64,000 nucleotides of DNA from CAVUBL01 sp963739795 (GTDB lineage: Bacteria > Acidobacteriota > Thermoanaerobaculia > Multivoradales > DATKCC01). Positions 34,368-42,462 of the stretch are shown here, piece after piece. Positions within the stretch are counted from its first letter, which is position 1; the number at the start of each line of letters is the position of its first letter. The notes beneath the pieces were generated by a model that worked only from the letters and a program-made list of their open reading frames with translations, was not told where the DNA came from and ran no database searches. The stretch covers positions 124,001 through 188,000 of the forward strand of contig CAVUBL010000015.1 of assembly GCA_963739795.1 (NCBI GenBank). The letters run 5' to 3'. The translations under genes and the position numbers were made by a program.

Positions 34368-35474
34368 ATGACCGATCTCACCTGCGCCGTCGTCCACTGG
34401 AACGTCCCGGAGCTGCTGGCCGAGTGCCTGCGGAGCCTCCTCGCCGAGGTCGAAGGGCTCGAGGCCCGGGGACTCGCGGTCAACGTCCTGGTGGTGGACA
34501 ACGCCTCGGAGCCGGCGGCGCGCGCGCGCGTCCGGGAGGAGACGCCAGCGCGGGTGCGCGTCCTCTGGTCGGAGGAGAACCTGGGCTACCCCCGGGCCTG
34601 CGACCTGGCCTACGAGGCGGCCGACTCGCCCCTCGTGCTCCTCTCGAACCCTGACGTCGTCTACCTGCCCGGCTCCCTCGCCACCCTTGCCGGAGCGATG
34701 GAGGACCCGGCGGTCGCCTTCGCCGGCCCGGCCACATGGTGGGACCGGGAGCGGACCCTCAAGCTCAACCCCGGCTACCCCGAGGACCGCGCCCGCATCG
34801 AGGCCGACGCCGCGGCGGCCAGGGGCGGCGCCTGGCCGGCCCACGCCCTGGCCTGGCAGCGGCAGATGTCGGAGCTGACCTTCGCCGCCGCCCCGCGGCC
34901 GGCCGAGATCCTCTCGGGCGCCTGCTTCGTGGTGAGGAAGGACCACGTGGACGCGGCCGGCGGCCTGTTCGACCCGGCGCTCTTCCTCTACTACGACGAC
35001 ACCGACCTGTGCCTGCGCCTCCGGGAGCGGGAGTTGCCGGTGCTCTACGTGCCCGGGGCCGAGATCGTGCACTTGTTCAACCAGAGCCGCCGGAGCGACG
35101 TGGCCGACCACATGGCCGCCTCCCGCCGCCACTTCCTGGCGCGCCACTACGGCGAGGCCGAGGCCGACCGCCTGCTCCGCCTGGCGGGAGAGGCGTGGCC
35201 CGGGGAGGCACCCTTCGCCGCCGCCTGGGACCTCCGGGACCTGGGGACCCTCGACGCGCCGCCCACCCTCTCCTGGACGGCCGACGGCCCCAGCGAGCTC
35301 TCCGTGGGCCTCAACCCCCAGGTCGTCCCCGCCGCCCTCGCCCGCCCCGAGCGCCCGCTCTACGAGATCGGCACCGGCCTCTGGGAGCAGCTCACCCCCG
35401 GCCCTTACTACGCCCGCGCCACCGACCCGGCCGCCCGCCACGTCCTCGGCTACTGGAAGTTCACCCGGCCGTAA
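34368..35474 (+). CDS. Family 2-type glycosyltransferase (GT-A)
   Basis: 368-residue cytoplasmic glycosyltransferase. N-terminal GT-A fold: LTCAVVHWNVPELLAECLRS, VLVVDNASEPAAR, ENLGYPRACDLAYEAADSPL and VLLSNPDVVYLP (nucleotide-sugar binding and NPD motif). Then GACFVVRKDHVDAAGGLFD and FLYYDDTDLCLRLRERELPV carry the acceptor-site acidic residues, and VPGAEIVHLF closes the domain. This pattern is like rhamnosyltransferase-type (WbbL-like) family members. About 90 C-terminal residues are an unrecognised extension. It is divergent from the sugar-nucleotide genes. The ATG at 34368 lacks a clear Shine-Dalgarno site. Sugar specificity unknown. Confidence 0.87.
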   Translation: MTDLTCAVVHWNVPELLAECLRSLLAEVEGLEARGLAVNVLVVDNASEPAARARVREETPARVRVLWSEENLGYPRACDLAYEAADSPLVLLSNPDVVYLPGSLATLAGAMEDPAVAFAGPATWWDRERTLKLNPGYPEDRARIEADAAAARGGAWPAHALAWQRQMSELTFAAAPRPAEILSGACFVVRKDHVDAAGGLFDPALFLYYDDTDLCLRLRERELPVLYVPGAEIVHLFNQSRRSDVADHMAASRRHFLARHYGEAEADRLLRLAGEAWPGEAPFAAAWDLRDLGTLDAPPTLSWTADGPSELSVGLNPQVVPAALARPERPLYEIGTGLWEQLTPGPYYARATDPAARHVLGYWKFTRP

Positions 35475-35623
35475 TCCGCCGCCGTCCCCCCGGCGAGGGA
35501 AGGCGGACGGCTCATGATCTGCTTGAATGTCTCGGGGAGACCCGGGACCGAGAGCGCCGGTTCCGCCGGACCGACCGGTTCCGGGAGCCCGAAACGACCC
35601 GAACCACAACGCGAGGAGACATC

Positions 35624-36496
35624 ATGTCAGTGACCCCGACACCCGACGCGACCGCCGCAGGCACCTTCGAGCTCGGCGGCGACCTCCCGGTCCACCGGAT
35701 GGGCTACGGCGCCATGCGGTTGACCGGCGAGGGCATCTGGGGACCGCCCGGCGACCGCGAGGAGGCCCGGCGTGTTTTGCGCCGCGCCGTGGAGCTGGGC
35801 GTGGACTTCATCGACACGGCGGACGCCTACGGCCCCGAGGTCGCGGAGGAGATCATCGCCGAGGCCCTCCATCCGTACCCGGAGGGTCTGGTGATCGCCA
35901 CCAAGGGAGGCCTGGTGCGGCCGGGCCCGGGGCGCTGGGAGCCGGACGGCCGGCCCGCCCACCTGCGCGAGGCCTGCGAGGCGAGCCTTCGGCGCCTCAA
36001 GCTCGACCGCATCGACCTCTACCAGCTCCACCGTATCGATCCGGAGGTTCCCTTCGAGGAGCAGATGGGCGTACTCCAGGAGCTGCAGGAGCAGGGCAAG
36101 ATCCGCCACGTCGGCCTCTCCGAGGTCGGGGTCGAGGAGATCCGCCGCGCCCGCGAGCACCTGCCGGTCGTCTCGGTGCAGAACCAGTACAACCTGAGCC
36201 AGCGGCAGTGGGACGAGGTCGTCGACTACTGCACCGAGGAGGGGATCGCGTTCATCCCGTGGTTCCCCCTCGCCACCGGGGATCTGGCAAACGCGAAGGC
36301 CCTCGGCGAGATCGCCGGCCGCCTCCAGGCCACGCCGGCGCAGGTCGCCCTCGCCTGGCTCCTCCACCGCTCGCCGGTGATGCTTCCCATCCCCGGCACC
36401 TCGCAGGTCGCCCACCTGGAGGAGAACGTCGCCGCCGCCGGCCTCGAGCTCTCCGACGACGACGAGGCGGCCCTGGAACGGGCCGCCTCGGACTAG
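35624..36496 (+). CDS. Aldo/keto reductase
   Basis: 290-residue NADPH-dependent oxidoreductase with the (beta/alpha)8 fold. Catalytic tetrad: Asp and Tyr in DFIDTADAYGPE, Lys in LVIATKGGLVRP, His in LYQLHRIDP. Cofactor-side motifs: VSVQNQYNLSQR and PIPGTSQVAHLEENVAAAGL near the C terminus. It resembles YajO/YqkF-type members that reduce a broad range of carbonyls. ATG 35624 follows GCGAGGAGAC. It is 150 bp after the glycosyltransferase; a hairpin terminator lies between its stop and the convergent cytochrome operon. Physiological substrate unknown. Confidence 0.92.
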   Translation: MSVTPTPDATAAGTFELGGDLPVHRMGYGAMRLTGEGIWGPPGDREEARRVLRRAVELGVDFIDTADAYGPEVAEEIIAEALHPYPEGLVIATKGGLVRPGPGRWEPDGRPAHLREACEASLRRLKLDRIDLYQLHRIDPEVPFEEQMGVLQELQEQGKIRHVGLSEVGVEEIRRAREHLPVVSVQNQYNLSQRQWDEVVDYCTEEGIAFIPWFPLATGDLANAKALGEIAGRLQATPAQVALAWLLHRSPVMLPIPGTSQVAHLEENVAAAGLELSDDDEAALERAASD

Positions 36497-36513
36497 GAAA
36501 TTCGCCGACACGA

Positions 36514-36533
36514 CGGAGAGCCTTCGCTCTCCG
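36514..36533. terminator. Hairpin between convergent genes (bidirectional terminator)
   Basis: CGGAGAGC, loop CTTC, GCTCTCCG: perfect 8-bp stem in the 43-bp gap between the aldo/keto reductase stop and the 25-haem cytochrome stop. No U-tract follows on either strand, so efficiency is uncertain, but position and symmetry fit a shared terminator. Confidence 0.5.
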
Positions 36534-36539
36534 CCCTCC

Positions 36540-38303
36540 CTACGGCAGCTTGTGGCAGCGCAGGCAGGTGTCGCGGTCGGTCAACGGGTGGTTGGTCGGC
36601 CGCGCCGCCGGATGGCAGTAGAGGCAGTCGGCGTTGGGGTCGTGGAACTCCGGCATGTCCGGAGCGCTCGGGTGATTGTCCTGGCGGTGGCACACGCCAC
36701 AGCTTTCGTCGGCCACCGGGAAGTGGCAGTTGTTGCAGTGGTTCACCGTCGGCGTCCGGTTCCAGTACGGATCGGAGTGGGACGGCGGCGGCGAGTCGTG
36801 CGCCGACAGGTCCTGGTGGCAGACCGCGCAGATGTTGTCCGAGAGCGGCAGGTGGCAGCTCTGGCAGTGCCGGTTGAGGCGACCGCCCCAGGTCACGTCG
36901 TGGGTCGCCGGCGGCGGCGCGTCCAGGTGCTTCAGCAGGTCGGCCTGGGTGTGGCAGACCGCGCAGGACGTGTCGGCCAGCGGCAGGTGGCAGCTCTGGC
37001 AGTGGTTGTTCGCCGGCGGACCCCAACCGCCCCGGTGGGAGGCCGGAGGCGACTCGTGGGACGGCGTCCCGTCATGGCAGACCGCGCACGGCGTGTCGGA
37101 GAGCGGCAGGTGGCAGCTCTGGCAGTGGCGGTCGGTGGGCTCGCCCCAGCCGCCCACGTGGGTGTCGGCCGGTGCCTGGGTCTTGTGCGCGTCGACGTTC
37201 GTGTGGCAGACCGCGCAGTAGTTGTCCGCCAGCGGCAGGTGGCAACTGTTGCAGTGCCGGTTCGTCGGCTGACCCCAGCCGCCCACGTGCGTGTCGGCCG
37301 GCTGCTCGGTGTGGTGCGCGTCCAGCGTCTTGTGGCAGAGCACGCAGGAGTTGTCCGACAGAGGCAGGTGGCAGCTCTGGCAGTGTTGGTTCGTCGGTTG
37401 GCCCCAGGTGGGAACGTGGGAGGCCGGTCGCTCGGTCTCGTGCAGGTCGAGGGAGCGGTGGCAGGTCGAGCACGCGGTGTCGGAGAGCGGCAGGTGACAG
37501 CTCTGGCAGTGCTGGTTGCCGAGCTTGCCCCAGATCGGCGTGTGGGAGAGCGGCTGGGTGTCCTGGTGGCACTCGATGCAGAAGCTCTGGTCCTTGTGGC
37601 AGGCCTGGCAGCGCTGGCGATCGACTTCCGCCTCGCGGCCGTGGGTCTTCTCCTTGAACAGGCGGGTGTGGGAGCGCGGCGGCGTGTCGAGGTGGCAGGA
37701 GTTGCAGTCCTTGGGCACCTGGTGGCAGAGCGCACACTGGTTGCCTTCGATCTTGCTGAGCTCGCCGTGGCGCTGGGTCCAGTTCTGGGAGTGATCGAGG
37801 AGCGGCGACGTCCCCGGGCCCGGCGGCGTGCCGGCGTCGATCTTCGTGTGGCAGTCCTTGCAGGTCAGGTCGACGCCGTTCTCCTTGTGACAGGAGAGGC
37901 AGTCCGCCATCGACAGCTTGGCCACGGGCACCGCCTTCTTGGCGTCGTGGCACTTCGTGCAGTCGGAGACGACGGCGATGTGCTCGTCGTGGGGGAAGAC
38001 CCACTCGTGCTTCATGGGGGCCGGTGCGGCCGGCGCCGTCACCTCGCCCTCGCCGTGGCAGTCGAGGCAGGTCTTCTGCGTCGGAATCGAGACCTCTTCC
38101 GCGCCTTCGGGGAGGTGGCAGTCGGCGCACGCGAGCCCGCCTTCCAGGTGGATCGAATGCTGGAAGGCAGAGGCCGGCGCCGGGGCCGCGCCCTCGCCCT
38201 CTCCGCCGCCCTGGGCCGAAGCCGGGGTGGCGGGAAGGGCCAGGAGCAGCGCCGCCGACAGAAGTACGGAGAGATGCCAGGAGTTGCCGCGGCTGCCGTT
38301 CAT
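36540..38303 (-). CDS. Exported 25-haem c-type cytochrome with tandem repeats
   Basis: 587-residue exported protein: signal peptide about residues 1-31 (PATPASAQ), then 25 CXXCH haem-c motifs that I counted one by one (first CADCH, last CLRCH), about one per 22 residues, with many extra His as possible axial ligands. Residues about 265-520 consist of six to seven tandem units of 42-44 residues, each with HCQSCHLPLSD, then CxxCH, then a variable H-rich hinge containing WGQPTN or a relative. Two haems per unit suggest a wire-like chain of stacked haems. The start overlaps the barrel gene's stop (ATGA). Role inferred: electron conduction between the inner membrane or periplasm and the outside through the barrel. 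It is not an MtrA/OmcB homologue by obvious sequence. Confidence 0.9.
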   Translation of the reverse strand: MNGSRGNSWHLSVLLSAALLLALPATPASAQGGGEGEGAAPAPASAFQHSIHLEGGLACADCHLPEGAEEVSIPTQKTCLDCHGEGEVTAPAAPAPMKHEWVFPHDEHIAVVSDCTKCHDAKKAVPVAKLSMADCLSCHKENGVDLTCKDCHTKIDAGTPPGPGTSPLLDHSQNWTQRHGELSKIEGNQCALCHQVPKDCNSCHLDTPPRSHTRLFKEKTHGREAEVDRQRCQACHKDQSFCIECHQDTQPLSHTPIWGKLGNQHCQSCHLPLSDTACSTCHRSLDLHETERPASHVPTWGQPTNQHCQSCHLPLSDNSCVLCHKTLDAHHTEQPADTHVGGWGQPTNRHCNSCHLPLADNYCAVCHTNVDAHKTQAPADTHVGGWGEPTDRHCQSCHLPLSDTPCAVCHDGTPSHESPPASHRGGWGPPANNHCQSCHLPLADTSCAVCHTQADLLKHLDAPPPATHDVTWGGRLNRHCQSCHLPLSDNICAVCHQDLSAHDSPPPSHSDPYWNRTPTVNHCNNCHFPVADESCGVCHRQDNHPSAPDMPEFHDPNADCLYCHPAARPTNHPLTDRDTCLRCHKLP

Positions 38304-39622
38304 CGCTTTGAGCCCTTGCCGAGGAATCCGAGATCGAGACCGAATCGTAGCTCAGCCTCGTAGTAGGCCGTGTCGGAGGTGGAGTCCGTGGTGCGGTCGA
38401 GGTCGACGCGCACGCGGTAGCGCCTGCGGACCCGCCACTCGGCACGGAGGTAGTGGCTGCGCACGTCGTAACGCTCCTTCGGTATCTGGTCGAGGATGTC
38501 GAAGGTGCGCTGCAGGTCGTACTTGGCGTAGAAGCTGCCGACGTCGAGGCGCAGACGCTCGTCGAAGAAGCGGTGCCCGAGCGACCCGGCGAGCGTCGAG
38601 CTCGAGTCGCGGTCGGTCTCCCACCGGCTGAAGTCGAGACTGGAGGTGAACCCGTGGAGCGCCTTCTCGGTCAGGAAGAGGTCCGCGAAGTAGCGGTCGA
38701 ACTCCTGGTTGCCGCGGTTCTCGCCGTTCCCCTGGAGCAGGGAGCGGCGCGAGTAGCCGACGCCCACGGTGGCGACCTCTGCCAGAGGCTTGCTGAGGTC
38801 GAGGGTCAGTTGCTGGTAGGGCCGGCTCGGGCCGATGACGGTGGAGAGCTCACCGAAGTAGTTCGAGCTCGAGTCGTTGATCTCCTCCTGGCGCCGGTAG
38901 TTGCCGGTGAGCAGGAGGTTCGGCCCTTCGATGTGCCAGCTTCCACCCACCACCTCGTTGAAGACGTTGAAGTCGAGGGTGCGGGCGGTCACGTAGAGGT
39001 TGGAGCCCTGGGCGAAGGCCTGGCGGTAGGCGAGGGTGACGACGTCGTTGTTGACCGCCTTCTCCTCCAGGTGGATCCAGCTCCCGCGCAGCAGCGTCCG
39101 GTCCTGGGGGTGAATCGACCAGGTCAGGCCGCCGGCGCGCTCGTCGCTGGTGATGGCCGTGTAGTGGCTCACCGGCTGCCCGCCGAACAGGCCGAGGCGC
39201 ATATGCTTCCAGGGCAGCGAATAGATGCCCTTGAGGCCGGTGAGGCTGAAGCCCTCCGCCTCGTCGAGGTACTGGCGGCCGAGGCGCAGGTTCAGGTGAT
39301 CGATCTTGTGGAGGTCGACGTAGGCGTAGTAGACCCTGAGCTGGTTCTGGCCGTCGTTGATCTCGTTGCGGCGGCTGAGCAGGTCATCGTCCCAGCGCAC
39401 CGAGACGGCGCCGCTGACGCCCTTCTGGGACTCGCCGTAGTACCCCCACGAGTCCTGACCGAACGACATTCGCAGGTAGGTGTAGATGTCCCGGTCGGCC
39501 CAGTCCGAGGAGCCCCAGCGGTCTCGATACCGCGTGGTGAGCTCGCCGCGGAAGCTCTGGGCCACGGCGGCCGAGGGGAGGATCGCGAGCAGCAGGCAGA
39601 TCAGCGGCAGCTTGATACGCAT
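38300..39622 (-). CDS. Outer-membrane beta-barrel, likely cytochrome-conduit porin
   Basis: 440-residue exported protein: signal peptide residues 1-21 (LLLAILPSAAVAQ), then many alternating amphipathic beta-strands (NQLRVYYAYVDLHKIDHLNL, LTLDLSKPLAEVATVGVGYS, YYEAELRFGLDLGFLG) consistent with a barrel of 20 or more strands. The C terminus ends in GKGSKR rather than in a terminal aromatic residue. It lies between two multihaem cytochrome genes in one operon, as MtrB-type and Geobacter OmbB-type porins do, so I infer that it forms the sleeve through which a cytochrome passes the outer membrane. No CXXC near the N terminus. Start ATG 39622 has GGAAGG 6 nt upstream. Confidence 0.82.
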   Translation of the reverse strand: MRIKLPLICLLLAILPSAAVAQSFRGELTTRYRDRWGSSDWADRDIYTYLRMSFGQDSWGYYGESQKGVSGAVSVRWDDDLLSRRNEINDGQNQLRVYYAYVDLHKIDHLNLRLGRQYLDEAEGFSLTGLKGIYSLPWKHMRLGLFGGQPVSHYTAITSDERAGGLTWSIHPQDRTLLRGSWIHLEEKAVNNDVVTLAYRQAFAQGSNLYVTARTLDFNVFNEVVGGSWHIEGPNLLLTGNYRRQEEINDSSSNYFGELSTVIGPSRPYQQLTLDLSKPLAEVATVGVGYSRRSLLQGNGENRGNQEFDRYFADLFLTEKALHGFTSSLDFSRWETDRDSSSTLAGSLGHRFFDERLRLDVGSFYAKYDLQRTFDILDQIPKERYDVRSHYLRAEWRVRRRYRVRVDLDRTTDSTSDTAYYEAELRFGLDLGFLGKGSKR

Positions 39623-39650
39623 GGGAACCTTCCGCGGTTAGTAAGGCTGC

Positions 39651-39686
39651 GGCTCTCCCCTCCCGGCGAACCGGGAGGGGAGAGCC
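39651..39686 (-). promoter_or_regulatory. Perfect 16-bp intercistronic hairpin
   Basis: Between the 9-haem cytochrome stop (39697) and the barrel start (39622): 39651-39666 and 39671-39686 are perfect complements (GGCTCTCCCCTCCCGG) with a UUCG loop on the transcript. No U-run follows, so it probably stabilises the upstream mRNA or causes partial termination, giving different amounts of the two products. Confidence 0.65.
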
Positions 39687-39696
39687 ACAGAGGCGT

Positions 39697-42057
39697 CTAC
39701 TTCATGTTCATGCCGACGGCGAGGTCGGCCTTCGACAGCCGGCGCGAGCTCGTCGAGCCGACCGCGTCCAGCGACTGGTTGAGCACGTTGAGAATCCAGG
39801 TCGGATTGTGCGCGCCCTTGCTGCCGTCGTTCTCCAGCAGCTCGTAGTTCCAGTACGCCTTGGGCAGGCCCGCTCCACTGACGTCGTAGAGGTTGACGGG
39901 CTCCATGGGCGACGGGCGGTTCACCATCACCGACGAGATCGTCACGGCGTCGATGTGCGTGCCGTTCTTGAGGATGACGTTGATCGCCTGCCGGCCGTGG
40001 GACTCGGCGAGCTCCACCTTCTGGATGGTGGACGCGTCGGTCAGCGGCGTGCCGCCCAGGTCGATGGTGTTCCCGGCCGCGATCTGCGCGGCCATCACCG
40101 ACTTGAACTTGGCGGCGACCGCAGTGCCCAGATCTTCGATCATGCCCTCGAAGCCGGTCTGCAGGTTGTCGATGTCGATCCCGGTGTGGCACTTGGCGCA
40201 CACCTCTTTGCCGGCGTAGAAGGTGTGGTTGGTGCCACCACCCTCGTAGGAGAGCGACGCCGGAGGCGTGGTCTCCTCCATGTGGCAGGTCACGCAGGTG
40301 TTGTGGATGAACGAGTGCCGCCCGCGCACGCCGGCGGTGACGAAGTAGGCGTTCTGGCCCATCAGGACATCCGACTGCGGCCCGAGGTGGGGCGCGTGAT
40401 CGGGATCGGGGAGACTGGCGAACGTCTTGTCGTTACGCAGGCCGCGGCGCGAGTTGTGGCAGGTCATGCAGATGGCGCCGGAGCCCACTCCGGTGGCCTG
40501 GAAGCCCGCCTCGAGCATCGCGGTCTTGCCCGTGATGCGGATCTTCGCGTCGGTGCCGACACCGGTCGTGGTGCCCACGTCGTGAGGATCGTGGCAGGTG
40601 ATGCAGGTCTGCGGGTGGATCTCGTCCTGGGTCCAGTTGATCGCGACGCTGTCGCTGGGGCTCTTGCCCGGGACCTGGCCGAGGAGCACCGGCACCCACT
40701 CGAGGAAGCCGTTGACGGTGTGGCAGCGGGCGCAGGTCCCGCTCATGCCCTCGCTGTCGGCGAGCTCGTAGTTGGCGTGGCCCGAGAGCTGCCACTGCTG
40801 GAACCGGCCGTGCCGCAGCGGCTCGCCGTGGCAGCTACCGCAGAGGTCGGCCGAGAGGCTCATGCGCGGATCTCCGACGGCCACGCCGCTGAGCCCGTGG
40901 GCCGGGCTGGTGTCGTTGGCGATGACCTGCGGGCCGTGGCAGTTCTCACACTGGATGTTGGCCTTCTGGGCCGCGACCGGGAACTCGCGGAGCATCGTCG
41001 TCCAGTTGCCGGGCGCCGCGCCGTGCAGCAGATCGGAGGCGAGGAACGCACCGTAGTCCGACGCCTCGTCCATGCCGTTGTTCATGTGCAGCGGGTCGAA
41101 TCCGACGTTGTGGCAACTGAAGCAGTTGGTGCCGTAGTGGTTGGAGGTGTTGAGGTTGTCGGTGAAGATGTGCGCATGCCCGGTGGCGGCCCACGGCGTG
41201 AACTTGTCGGGGGCGATCGCACCGTTGTGGCAGTTCGTGCAGGTGGAGTCGGCGATCGCGTCGCCGTTGGGGGCCTGGCCCTTCATCACGCCGCGCCAGG
41301 TGCCGGCGTAGATGGTGAGCGTGACCGGCGCACCGGCGACGGAATCGGTCACCTGCACCTTGTAGATGCCGGCCGCGTCGGGGGTGAAGTAGGGCGAGCG
41401 GGTGTTCGCCGCCATCAAGACTGCGTCGGATGCGAACGGCTTGGAGGCGAAGGTCCAGTGGTAGCTCGGCTGATCCTTGCCGTAGAGCAGGACCGGCTGA
41501 TTGATCGGCACGTTCTTGAGGCCGGTGGCGATGCCGAAGGGCACGGCCACATTGACGTCGACCGTGTCCTTGTACTCACCCGAGGTGGTCAGCACGGTGA
41601 CCTGGAGGGTGACCTTGCCGCCTTCCTCGAGGGCCAGCGGGTTGATCGCCACCAACTGCCAGCGGTCTTGCAGGCCGCCGCTGTAGTCGTCGTCGTCGCC
41701 CACCGGCACGGGCGCCTCCGCCGGAATGGGCGGCTCGGTGAGGACGTCGAGCAGGTAGTTGCGATAGGCGTTCATGTCCGCCAGGCGCACGCGGACCTCG
41801 TTGTTGGCCAACGGGATCAGCCGCGCGGTCGGTCCGGCGATCTGCTCCCAGGTCACCGAGCGCAGTCGCGAGCCGTCCTGGATGTCGATGTCCACATGAC
41901 CACGCACTCGGTGGCCGGCCTGGGGAGTGCCCAGGTAGCTGGCGTCGACCAGCACGTTGGGCGCGGCGTACGTCGCCGGCACGATCAACAGCAGCGCCAG
42001 CGCTCCGAGGAGCACGCTCGTCGCGTTCCTCGAGAATCTGTTTTTGAAATCGTTCAT
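39697..42057 (-). CDS. Exported 9-haem c-type cytochrome with N-terminal beta-sandwich domains
   Basis: 786-residue exported cytochrome, first gene of the conduit operon. Signal peptide about residues 1-31 (LLIVPATYAA). Residues 32-270 are beta-rich without haem (VRGHVDIDIQDGSRLRSVTW, GGKVTLQVTVLTTSGEYKDT, YKVQVTDSVAGAPVTLTIYA), like Ig-type surface domains. Then nine CXXCH motifs: CTNCH, CFSCH, CENCH, CGSCH, CARCH, CITCH, CMTCH, CVTCH and CAKCH. About 150 haem-free residues end the protein. The mixture of sandwich domains and haems resembles surface decahaem proteins, so it may be the outward-facing partner; no lipobox is visible. ATG 42057 follows GACGGAGG. Transcription probably starts from the sigma-54 promoter at about 42200. 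Confidence 0.9.
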   Translation of the reverse strand: MNDFKNRFSRNATSVLLGALALLLIVPATYAAPNVLVDASYLGTPQAGHRVRGHVDIDIQDGSRLRSVTWEQIAGPTARLIPLANNEVRVRLADMNAYRNYLLDVLTEPPIPAEAPVPVGDDDDYSGGLQDRWQLVAINPLALEEGGKVTLQVTVLTTSGEYKDTVDVNVAVPFGIATGLKNVPINQPVLLYGKDQPSYHWTFASKPFASDAVLMAANTRSPYFTPDAAGIYKVQVTDSVAGAPVTLTIYAGTWRGVMKGQAPNGDAIADSTCTNCHNGAIAPDKFTPWAATGHAHIFTDNLNTSNHYGTNCFSCHNVGFDPLHMNNGMDEASDYGAFLASDLLHGAAPGNWTTMLREFPVAAQKANIQCENCHGPQVIANDTSPAHGLSGVAVGDPRMSLSADLCGSCHGEPLRHGRFQQWQLSGHANYELADSEGMSGTCARCHTVNGFLEWVPVLLGQVPGKSPSDSVAINWTQDEIHPQTCITCHDPHDVGTTTGVGTDAKIRITGKTAMLEAGFQATGVGSGAICMTCHNSRRGLRNDKTFASLPDPDHAPHLGPQSDVLMGQNAYFVTAGVRGRHSFIHNTCVTCHMEETTPPASLSYEGGGTNHTFYAGKEVCAKCHTGIDIDNLQTGFEGMIEDLGTAVAAKFKSVMAAQIAAGNTIDLGGTPLTDASTIQKVELAESHGRQAINVILKNGTHIDAVTISSVMVNRPSPMEPVNLYDVSGAGLPKAYWNYELLENDGSKGAHNPTWILNVLNQSLDAVGSTSSRRLSKADLAVGMNMK

Positions 42058-42192
42058 GGGGTCCTCCGTCTCCTCCGGGCGGGTTGTCTGATGTCCTGAA
42101 GTTCGATTCCTCTGTTTCCGCCCGTTCCCGCTCCGCGCCCCCCATCCCTGGCAGGGACGCATCTCGCCGGTTCACCGGGCACCGTGGGTCCT

Positions 42193-42210
42193 ATGCAACA
42201 GCCGTACCGC
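42193..42210 (-). promoter_or_regulatory. Sigma-54 (-24/-12) promoter of the cytochrome operon
   Basis: Minus-strand CGGTACGGCTGTTGCAT has GG and GC exactly 10 nt apart and fits TGGCACG-N4-TTGCA with two mismatches. It would start transcription near 42183, about 126 nt before the 9-haem cytochrome ATG. An NtrC-type activator gene lies 0.7 kb upstream, and a consensus IHF site lies at 42248-42260. Confidence 0.75.
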
Positions 42211-42247
42211 CCTGCACGACCGGATCGCCCAAAACTAAACCTATGTA

Positions 42248-42260
42248 TATCAATCATTTA
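42248..42260 (+). promoter_or_regulatory. IHF-type DNA-bending site
   Basis: TATCAATCATTTA matches the IHF consensus WATCAA-N4-TTR at every position. It lies in a short AT-rich patch 39 bp upstream of the -24 element, where IHF bends DNA to bring a bound NtrC-type activator to the sigma-54 polymerase. Confidence 0.65.
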
Positions 42261-42414
42261 CGGCCTCCCTACCCGTTCTGACGGGGCCGCTTTGTGGGGG
42301 ATTTCCCGCAGCGCCTGGAGAATTTGACCCACCCCCTCCCCAGGGCGGCGAGACGGCTTCGGAGGCGACGCGCCGGTAGACAAGTGGGTACCAGTCCTCA
42401 CCCCGGACCCAGAA

Positions 42415-42462
42415 GTGGGGCAAGCTCCCCACCTCAGGCCCCACCTCAGGCCCCACCTCAGG
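42415..42462. repeat. Dyad plus three 12-bp tandem repeats (candidate activator-binding region)
   Basis: GTGGGG-N6-CCCCAC (42415-42432) runs into three perfect tandem copies of CCCCACCTCAGG (42427-42438, 42439-42450, 42451-42462). The array overlaps the stop codon of the degenerate-receiver gene and lies 205-255 bp upstream of the -24 element, a workable distance for NtrC-type enhancer binding. Function is inferred. Confidence 0.5.

Noticed and set aside
42427..42462. Short tandem repeats as a possible CRISPR array
   Set aside because: Repeats are 12 bp, directly adjacent without spacers, and no cas gene is near.
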